This document shows positions 7,370-10,886 of a stretch of 10,886 nt of DNA, piece after piece. Every line of letters starts with the position of its first letter. Position 1 is the stretch's first letter. A program made the position numbers and the translations under genes. The notes under the pieces were generated by a model. That model saw only the letters and a list, made by a program, of their open reading frames with translations, was not told where the DNA came from and made no database searches. Origin of the DNA: JADGQA01 sp964579855 (GTDB lineage: Bacteria > Bacteroidota > Ignavibacteria > UBA10030); NCBI GenBank assembly GCA_964579855.1, contig CAZOIM010000141.1:1-10886 (forward strand). The letters run 5' to 3'.

Positions 7370-8458
7370 ATGTCAAATATGTATGCTGTGATTATGGCGG
7401 GGGGTGTTGGGTCACGATTTTGGCCAAGAAGTCGGGAACGGTCTCCAAAGCAGTTTCTCGAAATCGTTGGTTCTGGCACGATGATACAGAATACCGTGAC
7501 GAGGATTCAGAGCATTGTTCCAGCGATGAACACGTTCGTGGTGACAAACAAATTGCAGGAGGAGTTGACCTACAAGCAGCTTGCCTTCATCCCAAAAGAA
7601 AATATCCTCATAGAACCAGTCGGCAGGAATACAGCCCCCTGTATCGGTCTCGCTGCCTCTATCATCCACAGAATTGATCCAAAAGGCATCATGATTGTCC
7701 TTCCTGCGGATCACGTCATTCGAAATGTGGATGAATTCCTCAGAGTACTGCGTGAGGCGGTAAGTGTTGCGGAGGTATCGGACGCTCTCATCACGATCGG
7801 CATCAAGCCTTCGCGCCCGGAGACGGGATATGGATACATACAGTTTGACGAAGAACCGCAGACCAGCAACCCCTATAAGAATGAAGGGGTTCTACGCGTC
7901 AAGACTTTTGCGGAGAAACCGAATTTGGAGACAGCGGAGCGATTCCTCCAGAGTGGTGATTTTCTTTGGAACAGCGGCATGTTCGTATGGAAGGCTCAAT
8001 CGATTCTTAAAGAAATAGAGATTCACCTGCCCGACCTTCATGTTCAGCTCAAAACCCTCAACCAGAAACCAGGGACGACGGAGTTCAAAAACGCTCTCGA
8101 ACAGGCGTACGGTCTCATAAGAAGTATCTCCATTGACTACGGAGTAATGGAAAAAGCAGGGAATGTGTTCGTCGCAAAAGGCGATTTTGGATGGAGTGAT
8201 GTCGGTTCGTGGGATGAAGTAGTCCGATTAGCGTCGGCCGATAATGATCGCAACAGTATCAAAGGTGTGGTCATCTCCAAAGATTCAACCGGCAATTATA
8301 TCGACGCGGGGAATAAAGTTGTCGCTGTCGTAGGTGTTGATGATCTCATTATAGTCACGACCGATGATGCTGTGCTTGTTTGCCGAAAAGGGCAATCGCA
8401 AAATGTCAAGGAAATCGTCGACTACATGCGCCGGAAACAGATGAATGATCAACTCTAG
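7370..8458 (+). CDS. manC: Mannose-1-phosphate guanylyltransferase (single-domain)
   Basis: Makes GDP-mannose from mannose-1-phosphate and GTP in the cytoplasm, the donor for mannosylated or fucosylated glycans. The N-terminal nucleotidyltransferase signature Gly-Gly-Val-Gly-Ser-Arg-Phe-Trp-Pro-Arg-Ser-Arg with Pro-Lys-Gln-Phe-Leu lies at 11-30. Then follow Val-Gly-Arg-Asn-Thr-Ala-Pro (84-90), Leu-Pro-Ala-Asp-His (111-115), Ala-Glu-Lys-Pro (181-184), Phe-Leu-Trp-Asn-Ser-Gly-Met-Phe (198-205), Ser-Ile-Asp-Tyr-Gly-Val-Met-Glu (254-261) and Gly-Trp-Ser-Asp-Val-Gly-Ser-Trp (274-281). At 362 aa it lacks the cupin phosphomannose isomerase domain of the longer bifunctional enzymes. An AAGGG about 8 nt before the ATG supports the start. 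Its last 14 nt overlap rlpA. It may feed the GT22-like enzyme at 836-2347 through a lipid-mannose donor, though the two are in separate units. Confidence 0.94.
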   Translation: MSNMYAVIMAGGVGSRFWPRSRERSPKQFLEIVGSGTMIQNTVTRIQSIVPAMNTFVVTNKLQEELTYKQLAFIPKENILIEPVGRNTAPCIGLAASIIHRIDPKGIMIVLPADHVIRNVDEFLRVLREAVSVAEVSDALITIGIKPSRPETGYGYIQFDEEPQTSNPYKNEGVLRVKTFAEKPNLETAERFLQSGDFLWNSGMFVWKAQSILKEIEIHLPDLHVQLKTLNQKPGTTEFKNALEQAYGLIRSISIDYGVMEKAGNVFVAKGDFGWSDVGSWDEVVRLASADNDRNSIKGVVISKDSTGNYIDAGNKVVAVVGVDDLIIVTTDDAVLVCRKGQSQNVKEIVDYMRRKQMNDQL

Positions 8459-8933
8459 CAGTTCCGCCAAGCCAGTAGCGTTTGTTCTTATCAGCCTTCT
8501 TGCCATAGGCTGTGCGTCAACGACACGATTTGCAGAAAAGGATTCGCGAAAACGCGAGAGCAATACCCATCCGCGGGATGAGTCTCGCTCGCAACCTTCG
8601 ACGGTATCTCCCACGGGGAAAGCCCTGCTCACGCTGGAAGGAGTCGTCTCCTACTACGCCCACGATTTTCATGGCAAGGCAACTTCCAATGGTGAAACCT
8701 TCAATATGAATGACCTGACTGCTGCCCACCGCACCTTTCCATTTGGAACGAGGGTGAAGGTTACCAATCTCGAGAACAACAAGACTGTTGTAGTTCGAGT
8801 AAACGACCGGGGCCCCTTTGTCGAAGGCAGGATCATGGACCTTTCGATGGGGGCAGCGAAGGAAATTGACCTCATTAGGACGGGGACGACTCGAGCTCGC
8901 CTGGAAGTCCTTCAATGGGGAGACGGACAATAA
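8445..8933 (+). CDS. rlpA: RlpA-family lipoprotein (septal-ring lytic transglycosylase-like)
   Basis: RlpA proteins act in the cell envelope; the P. aeruginosa one cleaves peptide-free (naked) glycan strands at the septum. The 162-aa product starts with a lipoprotein signal: hydrophobic 11-22 and the lipobox Leu-Ala-Ile-Gly-Cys with Cys23. A Ser/Arg-rich spacer of about 40 residues follows, then a double-psi beta-barrel (about 64-157). The barrel carries Ser-Asn-Gly-Glu-Thr-Phe (81-86), Leu-Thr-Ala-Ala-His (91-95), Phe-Gly-Thr-Arg-Val-Lys-Val-Thr-Asn (100-108), Asn-Asp-Arg-Gly-Pro-Phe (120-125) and Gly-Arg-Ile-Met-Asp-Leu-Ser (128-134). The Asp of DRGP needed for activity is Asp121. Residue 87 is Asn where many members have Asp. 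There is no C-terminal SPOR domain, unlike E. coli RlpA, so septal targeting must differ. The start overlaps manC by 14 nt. Confidence 0.93.
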   Translation: MINSSSSAKPVAFVLISLLAIGCASTTRFAEKDSRKRESNTHPRDESRSQPSTVSPTGKALLTLEGVVSYYAHDFHGKATSNGETFNMNDLTAAHRTFPFGTRVKVTNLENNKTVVVRVNDRGPFVEGRIMDLSMGAAKEIDLIRTGTTRARLEVLQWGDGQ

Positions 8934-8949
8934 TTCCGGAAAACAAATA

Positions 8950-9633
8950 ATGGCCAGGAAACTCATCACAGAACGGGATGTACTGGAGCGAGCCAAACGT
9001 GGAGAGAAGTCTCTTTTTGTTGACTCGGAGACGATGCTTACTCCTTCGGCGAGAGATGCTGCCGCACAGCATAACATTCAAGTCAAGGATTCCCGAGATC
9101 CGACCATTTCCAGAGCCAAAACTGTGGATGCAATTATCTCTGTACCCTCCCCAATTGCCAATTCCGCCAATACATCTTCTGTCGTTGCGATAGGATCGGA
9201 TCACGGGGGCTATCGTCTCAAAGAAACTCTGAAACAGCTCGTCGGGGAACTGGGATTCCCTGTCGTTGACGTCGGAACAAATTCCGAGGAAGCGTGCGAT
9301 TATCCGGACTTTGCATATGCGGTTGCTGCAATGGTGTCTTCAGGAGAAGCTTCACGTGGAATCATGATAGACGGAGTCGGCGTTGCGTCCGCCATTGTGG
9401 CAAACAAGGTTCCAGGTGTGCGTGCAGTTCCTTGTTATGATGAGTTCGTTGCCAAGAGCAGTCGTGAACACAATGATGCCAACGTTCTCACACTCGGGGG
9501 ACGAATTGTGGGAAGCGAGCTGGCAAAATCGATCGTCAAGATTTGGCTGGAAACGGGGTTTGCTGGAGGTCGACATCAAGGGAGAGTCCAAAAAATTTCG
9601 GATGTCGAAAAGCGATTCGCAAATCGGAAATAG
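8950..9633 (+). CDS. rpiB: RpiB/LacA/LacB-family sugar-phosphate isomerase with N-terminal extension
   Basis: RpiB interconverts ribose-5-phosphate and ribulose-5-phosphate. The isomerase domain spans about 77-220 of 227 aa. It shows Gly-Ser-Asp-His-Gly-Gly-Tyr (82-88), Cys-Asp-Tyr-Pro-Asp-Phe-Ala (116-122), Ala-Asn-Lys-Val-Pro-Gly-Val-Arg-Ala (151-159), Ser-Arg-Glu-His-Asn-Asp-Ala-Asn-Val-Leu (171-180) and the C-terminal Gly-Gly-Arg-His-Gln-Gly-Arg (206-212) that holds phosphate. At the position of the catalytic Cys66 of E. coli RpiB (ICGTG) it has Asp141 (IDGVG), so activity and substrate are uncertain. Residues 1-47 are an extra segment, ITERDV…LTPSARDAA…IQV, which recalls the N-terminus of the cobalamin adenosyltransferase EutT and is joined by a Ser/Pro-rich linker (48-76). 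ATG 8950 is chosen because the segment starts there and it lies 16 nt after rlpA; the frame is open further upstream but that part shadows rlpA. Confidence 0.88.
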   Translation: MARKLITERDVLERAKRGEKSLFVDSETMLTPSARDAAAQHNIQVKDSRDPTISRAKTVDAIISVPSPIANSANTSSVVAIGSDHGGYRLKETLKQLVGELGFPVVDVGTNSEEACDYPDFAYAVAAMVSSGEASRGIMIDGVGVASAIVANKVPGVRAVPCYDEFVAKSSREHNDANVLTLGGRIVGSELAKSIVKIWLETGFAGGRHQGRVQKISDVEKRFANRK

Positions 9634-9828
9634 ATGAAGTCTGTCCGGTCTCTGCTCCTCCGGTTTTTGGTTTTACTTACCTCTTCAAGCGGACTTGTCA
9701 CGTCCAGCAACATCCTCCCCGCCTCACGAGTTTTGAATTATCGCGACCAAGCTGCAATAGAACGCTGGCAAATGCTTCGAAATGGCTTGACGAAAAGGCA
9801 AAACTTGAGAGACAATTCTCTACAATGA
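9634..9828 (+). CDS. Possible small signal-peptide-like ORF (64 aa), doubtful
   Basis: The ATG directly follows the rpiB stop (TAG-ATG), and the TGA overlaps the yggU start in an ATGA. Both junctions are typical of translationally coupled operon genes. The product begins with a basic n-region (Met-Lys-Ser-Val-Arg), a hydrophobic stretch Leu-Leu-Leu-Arg-Phe-Leu-Val-Leu-Leu (7-15) and a Ser/Thr-rich part resembling a signal peptide. A polar, basic C-terminal half with no known motif follows. The arginine inside the hydrophobic core and the short length weaken the case. It could also be a decayed gene remnant or plain spacer. No homology is known to me. Without it, a 191-nt gap would sit between rpiB and yggU in an otherwise compact operon. 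Confidence 0.35.
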   Translation: MKSVRSLLLRFLVLLTSSSGLVTSSNILPASRVLNYRDQAAIERWQMLRNGLTKRQNLRDNSLQ

Positions 9829-10046
9829 GAATCAGCATAAAAGTAAAGCCAAATTCCCGGAAGAATGAAGTGATCCTACAAGAGGACGGGTCTTATCTGG
9901 TCAGAGTAACAAGCCCTCCAGTCGAAGGAAGGGCAAATAATCAATTATTGGAAATACTAGCTGACCATTTCGACCGTCCAAAGAGAGATGTCACCATTCT
10001 GAGAGGAACGAAAGGGCGCAAAAAGGTCATTGAAATTCTCGGATGA
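9825..10046 (+). CDS. yggU: DUF167 / YggU-family protein
   Basis: A 73-aa protein of the widespread DUF167 family (PF02594), whose molecular role is unknown. It shows the family pattern: Ile-Lys-Val-Lys-Pro-Asn-Ser (5-11) in the first strand, Leu-Val-Arg-Val-x-Ser-Pro-Pro-Val-Glu-Gly-Arg-Ala-Asn (25-38) including the signature PPVEG.AN, and Ile-Leu-Arg-Gly-Thr-Lys-Gly-Arg-Lys-Lys-Val (58-68) near the end. The frame is open upstream into rpiB, but the conserved domain begins at this ATG, and homologues start at a similar place. The ATG overlaps the stop of the small upstream ORF. A tiny hairpin (AGAGA-CAAT-TCTCT, 9808-9821) sits right before the start. It is the last recognisable gene of the alr operon. 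Confidence 0.9.
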   Translation: MRISIKVKPNSRKNEVILQEDGSYLVRVTSPPVEGRANNQLLEILADHFDRPKRDVTILRGTKGRKKVIEILG

Positions 10047-10213
10047 GAAGGAGATAGGGGAATCGTCAATAGAGTCGTCGATTTCCACGCGGCATTGGTT
10101 AACGTTCATCCATTCATTGAGATATCGTCGGTCATTCGGTGTACCTTCCTTTTCTGATCCTGCGAAGTTGGTAGCTTCTGTCAAAACTTGAAGTACTAAA
10201 TTAAGTCCACTTA

Positions 10214-10249
10214 CCAACCTGCCAAAAGCTCAGGACCATCCTGCCAAAA
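10214..10249 (+). repeat. Tandem 14-bp direct repeat CCAnCCTGCCAAAA, operator-like
   Basis: CCAACCTGCCAAAA (10214-10227) and CCATCCTGCCAAAA (10236-10249) match at 13 of 14 positions with a 22-nt offset, about two helical turns. Between and across them CAGGA-CCA-TCCTG (10231-10243) forms a small inverted repeat. The spacing on one DNA face suggests a regulator binding site upstream of the promoter near 10305. Confidence 0.4.
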
Positions 10250-10257
10250 AAAGCGTT

Positions 10258-10274
10258 GAAATTTATCAAATTTC
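10258..10274 (+). promoter_or_regulatory. Perfect AT-rich dyad GAAATTT-ATC-AAATTTC
   Basis: Two 7-bp arms (10258-10264 and 10268-10274) form an exact inverted repeat around ATC. No T tract follows, so an operator is more likely than a terminator. It lies about 30 nt upstream of the candidate -33 element and 9 nt after the direct repeat. Confidence 0.4.
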
Positions 10275-10304
10275 GATATCACCCGAGGTGAAACACGTTT
10301 GTTC

Positions 10305-10335
10305 TTGATTCTCACAAAAGAAAATTTTATGTTTA
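10305..10335 (+). promoter_or_regulatory. Candidate promoter of the transglycosylase gene
   Basis: TTGATT at 10305-10310 is followed after 17 nt by TATGTTTA at 10328-10335, that is TTG-N20-TATGTTT, one base short of TTG-N20-TAnnTTTG. The geometry equals that of the atpDC and alr promoters. A second candidate, TTTG (10342-10345) with TATCATTTG (10364-10372), lies closer to the gene. The leader before ATG 10397 would be 20-55 nt. Confidence 0.45.
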
Positions 10336-10396
10336 TTTACGTTTGAGATGATTTCATTGCTACTATCATTTGTTCAACTACATGATTTCGTAACTG

Positions 10397-10886
10397 ATGG
10401 AAGATAAGACAAAATACGAGGTACGTTTTACAGTCAACATTATATTCGGGACGGTACTTCTGTTGGGATTGAATCTTATACTTAGCGGATGCGTCAAGCC
10501 TGCAGCGAGTAGCTCATTCTTGGAGAAAGGCCCAAAAGGGGCTGAATTAGCCGCAGAAAATCAACAAAATTCGGCCATCGAGAGCCTTGTAACCGAGCCT
10601 ACGCCACCACCTAGAGAGTACACAGATTTGGTAAAAAAATACTCAGAACGGTATCACCTTGATTGGCCGTTGGCGCTGGCAGTGATGAAACAGGAGTCCC
10701 GATTCGATAGGGAGGCTGTCAGCTATGCTGGGGCATACGGTCTTATGCAAATAATGCCTCTAACTCAGACCGAATTGGTGGATAAGCTGGGTGTTGCCGA
10801 TGCCGCCACCCCAAGGAACAACATAAGGGCTGGCGTCTACCATCTTAGGTCGATGTTCCGCTCTTTTCCAAAGGCTGTCGGAGAAG
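10397..10886 (+). CDS. Lytic transglycosylase lipoprotein, SLT domain (3' truncated)
   Basis: The frame opens at ATG 10397 and runs off the right edge after 163 codons. Residues 11-31 form a hydrophobic signal ending in the lipobox Leu-Ser-Gly-Cys with Cys32, so the protein is probably an outer-membrane or periplasmic lipoprotein. Residues 33-73 are a polar, Pro-containing spacer. From about 75 a family-1 SLT lysozyme-like domain begins: Tyr-His-Leu-Asp-Trp-Pro-Leu-Ala-Leu-Ala (86-95), then Lys-Gln-Glu-Ser-Arg-Phe (98-103) with catalytic Glu100, Ser-Tyr-Ala-Gly-Ala-Tyr-Gly-Leu-Met-Gln-Ile-Met-Pro (109-121), and Asn-Asn-Ile-Arg-Ala-Gly-Val-Tyr-His-Leu (144-153). The layout is like the catalytic half of MltF or MltC. 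It cleaves the glycan strand to give 1,6-anhydro-MurNAc ends. No Shine-Dalgarno is visible. It follows the alr-rlpA operon and continues the peptidoglycan theme under its own promoter. Confidence 0.92.
   Translation, partial: MEDKTKYEVRFTVNIIFGTVLLLGLNLILSGCVKPAASSSFLEKGPKGAELAAENQQNSAIESLVTEPTPPPREYTDLVKKYSERYHLDWPLALAVMKQESRFDREAVSYAGAYGLMQIMPLTQTELVDKLGVADAATPRNNIRAGVYHLRSMFRSFPKAVGE

Larger units (their letters stand above)
10047..10396 (+). other. 350-nt intergenic region before the transglycosylase gene
   Basis: No convincing gene lies here. The left half (10047-10213) has a perfect AAGGAG at 10048-10053 with no usable start codon after it, and no clear intrinsic terminator for the preceding operon. 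A weak GGGAATCG/CGATTTCC dyad around 10058-10083 lacks a T tract. The right half carries the direct repeat, the AT-rich dyad and the promoter listed separately. From 10280 the sequence is clearly more AT-rich, as expected for a promoter region. Confidence 0.6.

Noticed and set aside
8818..8949. Longer rpiB reading frame starting inside rlpA
   Set aside because: The upstream 44 codons overlap the conserved RlpA barrel in another frame, and ATG 8950 begins the ordered N-terminal segment.
9808..9821. AGAGA-CAAT-TCTCT hairpin before yggU as a regulatory element
   Set aside because: A 5-bp stem of low stability is expected by chance; noted only in the yggU entry.
10036..10049. TTCTC-GGAT-GAGAA hairpin at the yggU stop as a terminator
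   Set aside because: The stem is only 5 bp and no T tract follows.
10048..10186. Perfect AAGGAG followed by an open + strand frame after yggU
   Set aside because: There is no ATG, GTG or TTG at a suitable distance, and the translated frame (Ser/Arg-rich) resembles no protein.
9957..10217. Open reading frame of 86 codons on the - strand
   Set aside because: It overlaps the conserved yggU gene on the other strand, begins with TTG without a Shine-Dalgarno, and shows no motif. The well-formed look of the part at 10047-10217 is not enough to call a gene.

Overview
The window reads as an ordinary chromosomal segment of a bacterium from the Bacteroidota/Chlorobiota (FCB) side of the tree, possibly an Ignavibacteria- or Kapabacteria-like lineage. 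This placement is an inference. It rests on an atpD-atpC pair standing apart from the other ATP synthase genes, a YpdA-type flavoprotein of the bacillithiol world, promoters of the form TTG-N20-TAnnTT(T), and weak or absent Shine-Dalgarno sequences with several TTG starts. Base composition looks even and moderate throughout. No tRNA, rRNA, CRISPR array, insertion sequence or phage gene was found. Every convincing gene lies on the + strand.

Left part (1-3403): the 3' end of a large protein, probably of the VPS10/sortilin-like BNR-repeat type. It is followed by a GtrA-family membrane protein and, overlapping it by 4 nt, a multi-spanning GT22-like glycosyltransferase. These two probably work together on a lipid-linked sugar at the membrane. 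After a 90-nt gap comes a YpdA-family FAD/NAD(P)H oxidoreductase, which lacks the cysteine proposed to be catalytic in the staphylococcal enzyme.

Middle (3404-5350): a Bacteroidota-style promoter, then atpD and atpC (F1 beta and epsilon), closed by a strong intrinsic terminator.

Right part (5366-10046): a near-consensus promoter drives what looks like one long operon with very tight spacing. Its genes are alr (alanine racemase), an unrecognised 262-aa two-domain protein, manC-type mannose-1-phosphate guanylyltransferase, an RlpA-family lipoprotein, an RpiB-family isomerase with an unusual N-terminal extension and an altered active site, a doubtful 64-aa ORF, and a DUF167/YggU protein. The common theme is the cell envelope: D-alanine for peptidoglycan, GDP-mannose for glycans, and RlpA for peptidoglycan remodelling. 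A 350-nt intergenic region with operator-like repeats and a third promoter then leads to a lytic transglycosylase lipoprotein that is cut by the window end.

I see no clear new multi-gene system. The best leads are the RpiB variant (N-terminal segment recalling EutT, and Asp in place of the catalytic Cys), the orphan protein embedded between alr and manC, the YpdA cysteine replacement, and the operator-like cluster before the transglycosylase gene.
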